A stretch of DNA of 64,000 bases from Tsuneonella troitsensis (GTDB lineage: Bacteria > Pseudomonadota > Alphaproteobacteria > Sphingomonadales > Sphingomonadaceae). The position numbers and the translations under genes are program-made. Shown here one piece after another: positions 8,904 through 23,048 of this stretch. The stretch spans positions 1-64,000 of the forward strand of contig NZ_LMAU01000005.1 of assembly GCF_001441535.1 (NCBI RefSeq), written 5' to 3'. Position 1 is the stretch's first letter, and each line of letters starts with the position of its first letter. A model generated the notes under the pieces. The model worked only from the letters and a program-made list of their open reading frames with translations, ran no database searches and was not told the origin of the DNA.

Positions 8904-9889
8904 TTCTGTTGCTCGAGCCAGCGCGCAATTGCTTCCAGTTCGTCAGCCGCCAGTTTGTCGTAACTGGGCATTCGATTGCCCGGCTTGATCGATTGGCTGT
9001 CGCCGATCCAGCCAATGAGCGTGCCGAGATGATTGGGCAGCACGCCTGCTCCCAGCGATCGGCGCGATCCGACATGTGTCAGATCAGGGCCCGCAAGACC
9101 ATTTGCCTCGGTCCCCGCCACCCGGTGACAGGCCGCGCAACCACTTTGCATGAACAGTGCCCGACCATCCGTCTTCTGGGTAGTTGTACCGGCCGCCTGT
9201 GACAGAGCATCATTCGCTTGGGTCGAAGCACTGGCCACTCTTACCATGCGCGTCCCCTGCCAGGCTCGGTAGTCAGCTGGTGGGTGCGCGACTGCGACGA
9301 AGCCCATGAGAGCATGCTGGCCGCCGCAGTATTCAGCGCACACGCCGCCGAACTCGCCCGCCCTGTCTGCCTCGATCCGCAGCAAGGTGCGGCGTCCCGG
9401 GATCATGTCCTTCTTGCCCGATAGATGCGGTACCCAGAAGCTGTGAATCACGTCTGCGGATTCGAGCTCCAGCACCACCGGCACTCCAACTGGTATGTGG
9501 ATCTCGTTTGCGTCCTCCATTACGATATTTCCGGAGGGATCGAGGTATTGCACCCTAAACCACCACATCTCTCCAATAACTCGAATGCGCATCTCGTCGC
9601 CGCGGATTGGCTCGGTCAGACTGGCGGTCAGGGTTAGCCCCCAGACAAGCAGAGCCGTCAGCACAACGCCGGGAAAGGCGACGCCGCCGATCCAGATCGC
9701 ACGCTCGCCTCCCAACATCGCTTTCCACTTTGGCGGGCCTTTGATCGCGACGAAGAGCGCAGCGGCAACGATAGCGGTAACAGCGAAACCGAGGCCGAAC
9801 AGCGACCAGGCGAGCGTGGTTACTTTGTCCGAATATGGTCCCGCTGGATCGAGCACCGGCGGCGGCCAACCCCACAATGCATCAATCAT
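8900..9889 (-). CDS. ctaC: cytochrome c oxidase subunit II with cytochrome c domain
   Basis: About 329 residues. Two N-terminal membrane helices precede a cupredoxin domain with all CuA ligands (DVIHSFWVPHL and CAEYCGGQHALM), followed by a C-terminal cytochrome c domain with CAACH and a distal NRMPSY methionine. This makes a caa3-type subunit II that accepts electrons in its own heme. The ATG at 9889 has a weak GGAC site; an ATG at 9901 is possible. It overlaps the upstream cytochrome gene by eight bases and the subunit I+III gene by four, so the operon is tightly packed. Confidence 0.92.
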   Translation of the reverse strand: MIDALWGWPPPVLDPAGPYSDKVTTLAWSLFGLGFAVTAIVAAALFVAIKGPPKWKAMLGGERAIWIGGVAFPGVVLTALLVWGLTLTASLTEPIRGDEMRIRVIGEMWWFRVQYLDPSGNIVMEDANEIHIPVGVPVVLELESADVIHSFWVPHLSGKKDMIPGRRTLLRIEADRAGEFGGVCAEYCGGQHALMGFVAVAHPPADYRAWQGTRMVRVASASTQANDALSQAAGTTTQKTDGRALFMQSGCAACHRVAGTEANGLAGPDLTHVGSRRSLGAGVLPNHLGTLIGWIGDSQSIKPGNRMPSYDKLAADELEAIARWLEQQK

Positions 9890-10289
9890 GGTCAAGTCCA
9901 TAAAGATAGGCCGCGATGTCGGCCGCCTCGCGCTGCGTAACCGGCATAGGCGGCATGGTCGAGCCCGGCTTGACCGACGGCGGGTTGCGAATGAAGGCTG
10001 CCAGCACATCCGGGCGATTTGGCAGGGTGCCCGCGATCAAGCCCACATCACCGAACCCGACAAGCGACGGAGCCAATCGCCCTTTTGGCCAGTCAATTCC
10101 GGGTATCTCGTGACACGCGCCGCACCCTGCCTTGCGTATCGCGATGAGGCCTCGGTCGATCGCGGCGGCGTCGGGCTCGTGACGAGTGTCGATTGGATTT
10201 TTGCAACCGGTCAGGACAAGGCAAACGGGTAAGGCGAGACGTGCCGCCGAGCGCGCCGCAATCCGGCCCCTTGTAGTCCGATGCCCCAT
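9882..10289 (-). CDS. lipoprotein cytochrome c
   Basis: About 135 residues, starting MGHRTTRG, with a lipoprotein signal (LVLTGCKNP) and one heme site, AGCGACHEIPG. A later TMPPMPV methionine is a plausible sixth heme ligand. It is probably the periplasmic electron donor for the oxidase encoded immediately downstream, with which it overlaps. A 44-bp divergent gap separates it from a di-heme cytochrome on the other strand. Longer in-frame starts exist but would run into that divergent gene. Confidence 0.82.
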   Translation of the reverse strand: MGHRTTRGRIAARSAARLALPVCLVLTGCKNPIDTRHEPDAAAIDRGLIAIRKAGCGACHEIPGIDWPKGRLAPSLVGFGDVGLIAGTLPNRPDVLAAFIRNPPSVKPGSTMPPMPVTQREAADIAAYLYGLDHD

Positions 10290-10333
10290 CGAAGATGGGA
10301 ACCGGAGAAACCGTGGTCTCGTTCCCATTGCCG

Positions 10334-11035
10334 ATGCCTTTTCGTCCATCCGCATTCCTGTCCGCAACTCTGCTCGCGTCATCTGTCGCGGGCTGCACGC
10401 CCCCAGCGGTCGCCGACCCTTTTGACGATACGGGAGAGCTCATCGCCTTGTCGGGAGGCGACGCGGGCGCAGCCTTGGCTTGCCACACCTGTCATGGGGT
10501 GAACGGTATGGGCGACGGCGCGCTCGTCCCGCGCATCGCTGGGCTCGATGCAGGATACATCATCAGACAACTGGGGTTTTATGCCGACGGCCAACGCAGC
10601 CATGCGCAGATGAGCTGGTCAGCGGGGCGCCTTGATTTGGACGAACGCGCTGCCGTCGCGGCGTATTACGCGAAAATGCCCACTGTCCTGCCGCCTGACG
10701 TATCAAGCCTTGGGGGGCAATGTGCGCCGCCGGCAATCGCGGCGCTTTACCAATTGGGCTCTGCCGAGCGTGGGCTCACGTCATGCGCATCGTGTCACGG
10801 CGAAGACGGCAGCGGTGTCGGCGCAGGCAATCCGCCTCTTGTCGGACAGCCCGCCCCCTACCTAGCCAAACAACTGCGCGATTGGCGAGAAGGCAAGCGT
10901 TACGGCGATGCTCTCGGCGTCATGCATGCCGCAGCGACCAGGCTAAGCGAGGATGAGATCAACCCGCTTGCGGATTATATCGCGCGTGATCCCGGGCATT
11001 CTGGTCGTCCTCGATTTCCGGAAGAATGCCGATGA
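10334..11035 (+). CDS. di-heme cytochrome c4-like lipoprotein
   Basis: A 233-residue protein beginning MPFRPSAFL with a lipobox (SSVAGC). It has two class I cytochrome c domains, with heme sites CHTCHG and CASCHG about 100 residues apart, and methionine ligand regions near QMSW and GVMHAA. The c4/c553 two-domain layout is typical of periplasmic donors to terminal oxidases. It is transcribed away from the oxidase operon, and its 3' end overlaps the convergent cytochrome b561 gene by 77 bp. Confidence 0.85.
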   Translation: MPFRPSAFLSATLLASSVAGCTPPAVADPFDDTGELIALSGGDAGAALACHTCHGVNGMGDGALVPRIAGLDAGYIIRQLGFYADGQRSHAQMSWSAGRLDLDERAAVAAYYAKMPTVLPPDVSSLGGQCAPPAIAALYQLGSAERGLTSCASCHGEDGSGVGAGNPPLVGQPAPYLAKQLRDWREGKRYGDALGVMHAAATRLSEDEINPLADYIARDPGHSGRPRFPEECR

Positions 11036-11609
11036 CGACATCGTCGCGGTCCCAGAAATGATGCTTGAGCGCCGCGCCTACATGGAGCGGCACCAATAGA
11101 GAAAGCCCCACGATACCCCACAAGTGAAGGCTTTCTGCCCAGGCAAGGACATAGAACTGCCATTCCTGCGACAGCGTATGGAACGGCATCGCCGGGACTG
11201 CGACCAAGCCAGCAAGACGGAGCGGCGCGACCGGCTGGATCGCTGACCACATTGCCCAGCCGCTAAGAGGAAGCAACGCGAACAGTCCATAGAACAAGAC
11301 ATGCGTCACATGCGCAGCCGTCGACTGCCAGCCGGGCGCGTCCGCATCGTTGATCGGGTCAGGGATGAAGAGCCGCCAGACGAAGCGTAGAGCCGCAAGC
11401 AAGAGGATTGCGAGCCCAAGTTGGCTATGGAGCGAATAGGCGGCTAGCTTGTCTCCTCCGACCGGGACGCGCGACATGGCCCAGCCGAACCCCAACTGGA
11501 ACAGCACCAGCGCGGCCATGATCCAGTGAAACCAGACCCCAACCGGCGAATATTTGCCCTCACGGATATAACCCAAAGCCCACTCGCGAACGTGGTCATG
11601 CAGCTTCAT
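10959..11609 (-). CDS. cytochrome b561 family protein
   Basis: A 216-residue membrane protein starting MKLHDHV. Four helices carry histidines spaced for two hemes b: VGVWFHWIMAALVLFQLGF, YSLHSQLGLAILLLAALRF, HVTHVLFYGLFALLPLSGW and LHLWGIVGLSLLVPLHVG, then ALKHHFWDRDDV. Such proteins move electrons between quinol and periplasmic carriers. The start overlaps the ctaG stop (ATGA), so the two are co-transcribed. Confidence 0.85.
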   Translation of the reverse strand: MKLHDHVREWALGYIREGKYSPVGVWFHWIMAALVLFQLGFGWAMSRVPVGGDKLAAYSLHSQLGLAILLLAALRFVWRLFIPDPINDADAPGWQSTAAHVTHVLFYGLFALLPLSGWAMWSAIQPVAPLRLAGLVAVPAMPFHTLSQEWQFYVLAWAESLHLWGIVGLSLLVPLHVGAALKHHFWDRDDVVIGILPEIEDDQNARDHARYNPQAG

Positions 11610-12343
11610 GCCGCCGCTCGCCGTCCCAGTGCACGGTAGAGAATAACCAGTGCAGCTAACAGATAGACGAGGCTTGCTGGAGCCCACATGACAATGCCTG
11701 CAATCTGCTGATCCTCAAGTGGATTGAGACCCCAGCTCTGCACTGTGAACCAGTGCGGGGCATATAGCGCCCGCGGGGCAAATGTCAGAAGTGCGCCCAG
11801 CGCTCCCATGGACACCATCATCGCCAGCAAAGATGCGACAGCCGCGTGCGCCGGCGAGCGCAAGACTTTGGCCCACCACAATGCCGCCGTGGCAACGAGG
11901 GTCAACTGCATGAGCCAGAAGACCAGGTCGTTGCTCATCACCGCTTCGTACATCTGTGGAGCATGCCACATCCAGAAGATCAGGACATGGACGGCCGTCC
12001 AAATGGGCAGGCTGCCTCCGAGCACGAAGCGGTTGCGCGAAGCTCCCACCAAGAGAGGGGCGAACACCGCTACGAGGACAACATCATGCACGACGCGAAC
12101 CGTAAAAAGCGCTGAGCCCAGTGCGCAAAAGGGAGTGATGTACAAAAACGAGAAAATCGCAGTCGCACCCACTGACGGAGTGGAGCGTAGCCGATCGCGG
12201 AAGAAAAATATCCCGGCGAGCATACCGATCACGATGAGGACCAACTCAGGCGAGAAATTCCAGTTCGCCCACCATTGCGCTGGTTTCGGTGCCTCTCCGC
12301 AATATGGCAGCCACTCACGCATCGCCCGAGGAGAACCTTTCAC
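11606..12343 (-). CDS. ctaG: cytochrome c oxidase assembly factor CtaG (caa3 type)
   Basis: About 245 residues with six or seven membrane helices. Conserved features of the caa3_CtaG family include PYCGEAPKPAQWWANW near the start, HDVVLVAVFAPLLV, WTAVHVLIFWMWHAPQMYE, and a C-terminal GLNPLEDQQIAGIVMWAPA. CtaG helps insert copper into oxidase subunit I, which fits the nearby I+III gene. An alternative ATG lies at 12322; neither start has a strong ribosome site. A weak EcfG-like pattern (GGAAC-N17-CATT on the minus strand, ending near 12357) lies just upstream. Confidence 0.85.
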   Translation of the reverse strand: MKGSPRAMREWLPYCGEAPKPAQWWANWNFSPELVLIVIGMLAGIFFFRDRLRSTPSVGATAIFSFLYITPFCALGSALFTVRVVHDVVLVAVFAPLLVGASRNRFVLGGSLPIWTAVHVLIFWMWHAPQMYEAVMSNDLVFWLMQLTLVATAALWWAKVLRSPAHAAVASLLAMMVSMGALGALLTFAPRALYAPHWFTVQSWGLNPLEDQQIAGIVMWAPASLVYLLAALVILYRALGRRAAA

Positions 12344-12464
12344 TGATCAGTACTGGAATGCCTTTGCACGTATGCGGGTTCCGTTTCGACGGCGGTTGGG
12401 TCCTGTTCAACAATCCCGCCCCCTAGGCAAGCAGCGCGATACAGTATCACACCATTTGCGAAAA

Positions 12465-12486
12465 AACCCCCGCCGGAGCGGGGGTT
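12465..12486 (-). terminator. rho-independent terminator on the minus strand
   Basis: A perfect nine-base stem, AACCCCCGC and GCGGGGGTT with loop CGGA, followed on the minus strand by six T. There is no T tract on the plus strand. No minus-strand gene ends upstream of it: the region 12487-12660 holds nothing I recognise, so the terminated transcript is unidentified (possibly a small RNA). Confidence 0.75.
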
Positions 12487-12662
12487 GAACCAGTCAGGGG
12501 CTGCGGGCGGTTGGGAAAGACGCACCGCGATATCGTCCGAACGCAAAAATTCCTGGCGAGTTCCACGCTGAGCTAAACGAACTTCCGAATATACCTCGGC
12601 AACCGATACTGATGGCGGCTACCCGCGGACCCCGTGGTGCGCTTTGTCGTTGATGGATAGCA

Positions 12663-13352
12663 ATGTACAGTGAGCAGGCCCAAACATCGCGCCGACTCTT
12701 GGCCGCTGCCGCCTCGCTTGCGGTCAATGGAAGCCTGATCGTCGTCCTTCTATGGGGTTTAGCGTCAACGGGCAATGAGAGTGCAGTCGAGCGTGAAGCC
12801 GCGCTGACGACGGTAGAATTTCGGCCCGAACCCCGTCCGAAGCCGCCTCCTAAGGAACCTGCGACCAATCTGGACGACCATTCTGCGGGTCAGATAGGCA
12901 AGTCGTCTCCGATTGTGGAGCCGCCTGTCGTTCTCCCGGTACAAATGCAGCCTGCAGCTCCAGTCGCTGGGACTGGACTAGCGACAGGTTCGGGAAATGC
13001 AGGGCCGGGTACAGGGTCTGGAAGTGGTGGAAAAGGGGCTGGTTCGGGCGGTGCCGGTTCTGGCTCGCCGCCAGTCCGAATAACCGGGACATTGCGTGAC
13101 ACCGACTATCCGCGGGAGGCGCAAGCAGCACAGCTCGCCGGGACCGTCGGGATCAGCTTTCGAGTACGGACCGATGGAAGGGTCGATCGTTGCACTATCG
13201 AGCAATCGAGCGGACATTCACTTCTGGATGACCTCACGTGCCGCCTGTTCACCGGACGCTATCGCTTTAGCCCAGCCACCAACGCCGCAGGCGAGCCGAT
13301 AGAGGCCGTTTTACGAACAAGTTTCACGTGGGGAATGCGTCCGCGAAGGTGA
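12663..13352 (+). CDS. tonB: energy transducer TonB
   Basis: A 229-residue protein with an N-terminal membrane anchor (LAVNGSLIVVLLWGLA), a Pro-rich stretch (PEPRPKPPPKEP), a long Gly/Ser-rich linker (about 105-137) and a C-terminal TonB domain (DTDYPREAQAAQLAGTVGI, YRFSPATNAAGEP). TonB passes proton-motive force energy to outer-membrane receptors. No exbB or exbD is in the window, so it is a stand-alone or secondary TonB. Its stop abuts the convergent L,D-transpeptidase gene. Confidence 0.85.
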   Translation: MYSEQAQTSRRLLAAAASLAVNGSLIVVLLWGLASTGNESAVEREAALTTVEFRPEPRPKPPPKEPATNLDDHSAGQIGKSSPIVEPPVVLPVQMQPAAPVAGTGLATGSGNAGPGTGSGSGGKGAGSGGAGSGSPPVRITGTLRDTDYPREAQAAQLAGTVGISFRVRTDGRVDRCTIEQSSGHSLLDDLTCRLFTGRYRFSPATNAAGEPIEAVLRTSFTWGMRPRR

Positions 13353-14723
13353 TTACCCGCCAGCGAACTCAACCGGCGTACTGCTATCGAGTCCATAGAC
13401 GTCGCTACGGAACGCAATGCCGCGCTCCGTCGGCATCGCCGTGAGATAGGTAATGTAAACCGGAACCAGGGTGGGCAGATCTATGCGTTGCTCTGGCTTT
13501 GTCTTTGCTGCCTTGGGCAGCGACTTGCCGAGGAGCCACTTGCCGAAACGATCCGCGTCCTCGAGCCGAACGCAGCCATTACTCAGTTGTCGGTCGTCGA
13601 GCTTGAGCAGAGCGCGTTCGGGCGTGTCGTGGAGATAGATGCCCTGGGCGTTGGGGAATTCGAACTTTACCTTGCCCATGAAATTCGGCCCGCCGGGCTT
13701 CTGGCGGACCCGTGGGGGTGCAATTGCTCCTTGGGCAACCGCCCGCCAGTTCACTTTCGCTGGGTCCAGTGCGGCCGGATTGTCGGTGAAATCGGAAAGG
13801 ACCTCGTAAGTGTTCTGCTTGAGGTATCGCAACCCGCGATCAAGGACGTTGTTCGCAATAGTGTGCTGCACAAGATCGGGCGGCACGTTCCAGTAGGGAT
13901 TGACGATCGCATATCGAATAAAGCCTGCCATCGTTGGAGTTGCCGATTCCGGTTTGCCCACGACGACGCGCATCGAATCCACGACCTTGCCGTTTTCGTA
14001 CATCCATAAGCGGGCGCTGGCCGCATCAACCAAGACATAGCGATCGGCCGGCGTAGCCGGCAGCGCCCGGACCCGTTCGATGTTTTCCCAGATCGTTCTG
14101 CGCTGGACGGGATCGAACGCGCGGGTATCCATCGCGTCGCGTAGCGGAGCGTAAAATGGATGCATCCATCCCATCTGGCGCACGTAGTCATCGAGTGAAG
14201 GTGCCTTGGCTGCAGCGGAAACGGCGGCCGTCACGCTCGGAATTACCGGCGCAAGGGCGGCACTTTCGTAAAGCATGGGCGCCCGGTGGCCCGCGCGGGT
14301 CGCACGGACATAGTCGGCAAACAACGTGGACAATTCGATTTCTGCGCGGGCTACGTCCTTTGCCTTTCCGGATCTCGCACGATCAAGTGCCCGGCGAGCG
14401 TCGCGTGTAGAAAGGCGCTTCAAAGTCTTAGGATCGAGCGCATCGAACTGGGCAGTCTCCAAACGATCCAGCAACCGATTTACCGCAGGCCCGGCCCGCC
14501 CGTCAGGCGTCAGCCACATTGGGCGATGGCCTCTCGCCGCGTAGAAAGTCCGTAATTCGTCGGCTCTGCCGGCGAGCTGTTCGCGCAGATCAGCTGGCGG
14601 CGGTGCGCCGAGAGTTTGGGCAAGGACGGGAGAAGGCGCGCCGATCGAAATCAGCGCGCCCAGTCCCACTGCGAGTACCGCACGCTTCAAGCTAGCCGAT
14701 GTAGGCTTTGCGATACCCGCCAT
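13353..14723 (-). CDS. L,D-transpeptidase (YcbB-like)
   Basis: A 456-residue exported enzyme with a signal peptide ending near SPVLAQ. A peptidoglycan-binding-like N-terminal region (LRTFYAARGHRPMWLTPDG) precedes the YkuD catalytic domain: VLVDAASARLWMYENGK, NPYWNVPPDLV, then IYLHDTPERALL and the active-site QLSNGCVRLED with the nucleophilic Cys. It makes 3-3 crosslinks or attaches proteins in the periplasmic peptidoglycan. The insert between NPYWNVP and HDTP is typical of the long YcbB type. Confidence 0.9.
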   Translation of the reverse strand: MAGIAKPTSASLKRAVLAVGLGALISIGAPSPVLAQTLGAPPPADLREQLAGRADELRTFYAARGHRPMWLTPDGRAGPAVNRLLDRLETAQFDALDPKTLKRLSTRDARRALDRARSGKAKDVARAEIELSTLFADYVRATRAGHRAPMLYESAALAPVIPSVTAAVSAAAKAPSLDDYVRQMGWMHPFYAPLRDAMDTRAFDPVQRRTIWENIERVRALPATPADRYVLVDAASARLWMYENGKVVDSMRVVVGKPESATPTMAGFIRYAIVNPYWNVPPDLVQHTIANNVLDRGLRYLKQNTYEVLSDFTDNPAALDPAKVNWRAVAQGAIAPPRVRQKPGGPNFMGKVKFEFPNAQGIYLHDTPERALLKLDDRQLSNGCVRLEDADRFGKWLLGKSLPKAAKTKPEQRIDLPTLVPVYITYLTAMPTERGIAFRSDVYGLDSSTPVEFAGG

Positions 14724-14728
14724 GCCGG

Positions 14729-15301
14729 TCAGCCCCGCTCACCGGTGTAGGCGACGTTGGTGTTCTGCACCGTCGGCGCACCGGAGTAGTATTGACCTTC
14801 GCGAACATATCCGTCGACGCAGCCGTCACGGTTGTTGTCCGCCCAGACTGCTCCACCCAGGCCACCGACTGCAGCACCGATGGCTGCGCCCTCGAGCACC
14901 CCAAGTCCGCCGATCAGCGCGCCCGCGCCTGCGCCGACAGCAGCACCCGCAACACCGGTCTTGACGGCTGTTCCGGCAACGCTCGGGCAGTTGGCAGCAG
15001 CAGCGGTCTGATACTGGCTGGGCTGGCCCTCATAATACTGGTTTTGATAGACGTAGCCGTCCGCGCGACCATCACCGTTGCGGTCTGCCCAGACTGCCCC
15101 GGCCAAGCCGCCCACCGCAGCGCCGATCGCGGCACCGGTGAGGAGATCGCCACCGGCAATCGCGGAAATGCCGGCACCTCCAGCCGCACCGATCGCAGCG
15201 CCGGTACCGGCGCTTGCGAGCGTATCGTTGTCAGAACCGTAGGAAGTGCAGGCGCCAAGCGGCAAGGCGGCGGCAGCCAAGAGAACGAGAGACTTTTTCA
15301 T
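14729..15301 (-). CDS. glycine-zipper lipoprotein, two repeats
   Basis: A 190-residue lipoprotein (lipobox LPLGACTS) starting MKKSLV. It contains two copies of a Gly/Ala zipper membrane segment (GAAIGAAVGGLAGAVWAD and GAAIGAAVGGLGGAVWAD), each followed by an acidic DGxxDGYV motif like a calcium loop and a YYxG sequence. Such proteins lie in the outer membrane or envelope, and function is unknown. An AAAGGG ribosome site precedes the start, and an EcfG-type promoter lies about 60 bases upstream, suggesting induction in general stress. Confidence 0.75.
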   Translation of the reverse strand: MKKSLVLLAAAALPLGACTSYGSDNDTLASAGTGAAIGAAGGAGISAIAGGDLLTGAAIGAAVGGLAGAVWADRNGDGRADGYVYQNQYYEGQPSQYQTAAAANCPSVAGTAVKTGVAGAAVGAGAGALIGGLGVLEGAAIGAAVGGLGGAVWADNNRDGCVDGYVREGQYYSGAPTVQNTNVAYTGERG

Positions 15302-15361
15302 GATCAACCCTTTCGACAAGTTGTATCGGTCACTGACCGAAGTCCTCTCGTCCGCCCCTGA

Positions 15362-15386
15362 AACGTTGGCCCATCTTGACGGTTCC
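15362..15386 (-). promoter_or_regulatory. EcfG-type promoter for the glycine-zipper gene
   Basis: Minus strand reads GGAAC, 16 bases, CGTT, an exact match to the alphaproteobacterial general stress promoter. It would give a leader of roughly 50 bases before the ATG at 15301. Confidence 0.65.
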
Positions 15387-15589
15387 GGATGACGGCAAAG
15401 CAAGTGCTTGTGACGAGCTTGAAAGGGGTCGCCAAAAAGGTAGGAATGGCGTCTTCAATTAGCGAGCACTGAGCAATACGGCGTCGGGGTCGCCAGATTC
15501 TGAATTGGATTCGATAGCCTCACACTAGGCAGTCATCTGCGTTGCTGTGGGTCCGCCTGCGTGATCGGGCATAAAAACGCCAAGGCCGT

Positions 15590-16012
15590 CTATTTCTTGG
15601 AAACACCGTCCACGTCCTCAGGGTCCGATGACGCCTGAAGCGTGGGGAGCCCATTGAGCAGACCAGTAATAGCGCTGATGACTTGAGCATCGGCGAAGGG
15701 CTTTTGCAGTACGAGACTGCGCGGTACGCCCTGTGCTGACCAATGGGCGGCGCTATCGCCAGTGATGTAGACTACCGCAAGATCAGGAAATCGGGCGCGT
15801 CCATGTCGCGCAATTTCCCAGCCGTCGGCACCTGAACCGAGGTTGATGTCGGTAATCAGTCCGCACAGGTGTTCGCGGGCGTCGATGGCTGCGATGCCCT
15901 CTATTCCGTTGGACACCTCGAGGACCGTGAACCCGCCCGATTCCAAGATGTCTACTAGATTGAGCCTGATCAGGCTTTCATCCTCCACCACCAGAATGGG
16001 CTGTACTTCCAT
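15590..16012 (-). CDS. single-domain response regulator
   Basis: A 140-residue receiver domain without output. It has the acidic pair VVEDESL, the phospho-acceptor in LITDINLGSGADGWE, the Thr of YITGD and the Lys of LQKPFAD. The C-terminal tail is short and acidic. It starts at the ATG at 16012 (MEVQP), and lies downstream of two hybrid kinases on the same strand, so it may take phosphate from them. Confidence 0.88.
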   Translation of the reverse strand: MEVQPILVVEDESLIRLNLVDILESGGFTVLEVSNGIEGIAAIDAREHLCGLITDINLGSGADGWEIARHGRARFPDLAVVYITGDSAAHWSAQGVPRSLVLQKPFADAQVISAITGLLNGLPTLQASSDPEDVDGVSKK

Positions 16013-16136
16013 CGTCTCAGCTTTCTTTTGACGTCCAGACCCTAGATGTGACCAATTCACTCTTTTACTAATCGCATTCCTGCTCGCGACGGAGGGAGGA
16101 GGATTTTAATCGGCATTTTTCCATTTAAGTTCGTTT

Positions 16137-18022
16137 CTACGCTACCGAAGCAAAGGCTTCCTCAAGTGCCTCCAAGTTAATAGGCTTGCGAACCACTGGA
16201 ACCTCAACCTGCTTCTCGAGGCGAGAATCGGTAACGTTCCCCGACATAAGAACTCCCCGCGCAGAGGGGGCGATCTGTCCGATAGACTGGAGAGTTTCCA
16301 GTCCATCCATTTCGGGCATGGCAAAATCGCACAAGACATAATCATATTTGTCCGGACGTTGGCGAACCGCTTCGAGGGCGGCCAGCCCGCTTGCGAAGCC
16401 ATCGATTAGAGCACCGGAATCGCGAAATTGCTCGCTTAGGATTTCTCTCACCGCGTCGTCGTCGTCGATGATCAGCAGGTTCTTGCCGGCAAGCCAGGAG
16501 AGACTGCAATCTCCCTCTCCCGGGGCGTTAGAAACTTGGCTTTCCGTCGCTGGCAATATCAGTTCGATCGTGGTCCCCTCGCCTTCCCGGCTGCTAATGC
16601 GGAGCTCGCCGCCGGACTGATCCACGAAGCCCGAGACCATCGAGAGGCCCAGACCCGTTCCTTTCCCCATCTCTTTGGTTGTGAAGAACGGCTCAGTGAC
16701 TTTGGCCAACTTACTCGCGGGGATGCCGCAACCGGAATCCGCGATCCGGATGCACAGCATGGGTTTGTCGGCTGGCGTATTCTCTACCCGCGCGAACTCC
16801 ACGCCTATCTCGCCACCCCCAGGCATGGCATCGCGCGCATTAATGATAAGGTTCATCACCGCCAGCTCGAGCTGTCCACGATCTACGTAGAGATTGAGCC
16901 CGAGATCGGGGCAATCCCATTTCACCGTCACAGATCCGCCCAGCGTATGGGTAACCAGCCCCGCCACACTTTCGCACAAGGTGGCTGGCGACACGTTCGA
17001 GGGCGACAGCTCCTGCTGGCGGGCAAAAGCCATCAGTCGGCGGACCAGTTCGGTCCCTTGGGTCGCCGCGTGACGCATTTGTTCGACCACCCGAAGTTCT
17101 TTTTCGCCTAGTTCGAGCCGGCGCTCGAGAATGCTGATGCCCCCTAGGATAGCGGCGAGCAGGTTGTTGAAGTCATGCGCGACCCCCCCGGTGAGCTGGC
17201 CAAGCGCATCGATTTTGCCAGCATGCACCAAGCGTGCCTCGAGTTCTTTGCGCTCGGTAATATCAAGCAGCGATCCTGCCCACCGTCGCTCGCCGGTCGC
17301 TTTCGTGGTCGCGATTCTCTGGTCGAGGATGTGATGGCGCGCACCGCCGGGTCCGATCCACCGATACTCAACGGTTACCGTGTCCCCTCCGCGCTCGGGT
17401 TCGCTATACAGGAGTTCGCGATCATCCGGATGGACCCAGTCTTCCCAGGCCCGTTCGTTGCGGGATACGGCTTCAGCCTCATCGCCAAGGAAGCGCGTCA
17501 GATCACCACCGTGGAACCGGCGCAGAAGCAGACCGTCCTTCTCGGTCACTTCGTAGATCGCCATCGGTAGCGCACGCAAAATCGAAGCCTGACGGCGCTC
17601 GCTGAGCTCGAGTTGGCGGCGCATTTGGAAAAGATCGACGAACACGCTGACCTTTGATCGGAGGACGATCGGGTCCACCGGTTTGAAGACGTAATCGACC
17701 GCGCCCATCGCGTAACCGCGCATCAGGTGCTCGGTTTCCTTGTTGACCGCCGACAGGAAGATGATGGGAATGCGGGCGCTTTGCGCACGCTCGCGAATAA
17801 GGGCGGCAGTCTCATAGCCATCGAGATCGGGCATGAAGACATCGAGCAGAATGACGGCAAAATCTTCGCGCAGGAGCTGACGTAGCGCGTCCCGGCCCGA
17901 GGAGACACAGACCACGCCCGCGACCGGCTCACAAACCTGGGACAACGCAAGAAGGTTGCGCTCGTCGTCATCGACAATGAGAATGCGAGCCGCGCTCGCA
18001 TTGGGGCCAGGTGAGGCGTCCG

Positions 18023-18026
<4 letters not shown>
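16137..18026 (-). CDS. hybrid histidine kinase REC-PAS-HisKA-HATPase-REC
   Basis: A 629-residue soluble kinase. An N-terminal receiver (about 15-130; [27 protein letters not shown]) is followed by a PAS domain (about 150-270; HPDDRELLY...[14 protein letters not shown]), HisKA with [14 protein letters not shown] (phospho-His), HATPase with [14 protein letters not shown] and [11 protein letters not shown], and a C-terminal receiver ([30 protein letters not shown]). No membrane segment is present. The ATG at 18026 overlaps the stop of the giant kinase gene upstream, so the two are translated together and probably act in one phosphorelay. Confidence 0.9.
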
Positions 18027-22867
<4,841 letters not shown>

Positions 22868-23048
22868 CAATGCAACCCCGCAGAGAACGCAGCGCAACCC
22901 GCTTCGCTTCGGGAACTCATCGGCGCCATTCAAGTTCCGCAATGGAGGATTGTTAGTTTAGTCGGCCTTCCCTCGGATCTGCAATGGTAGGCGAGAGCAA
23001 AATCGGGATCGCCGGCATCGTTCGGCAAATCGGAGGGAAAACGTCGGC

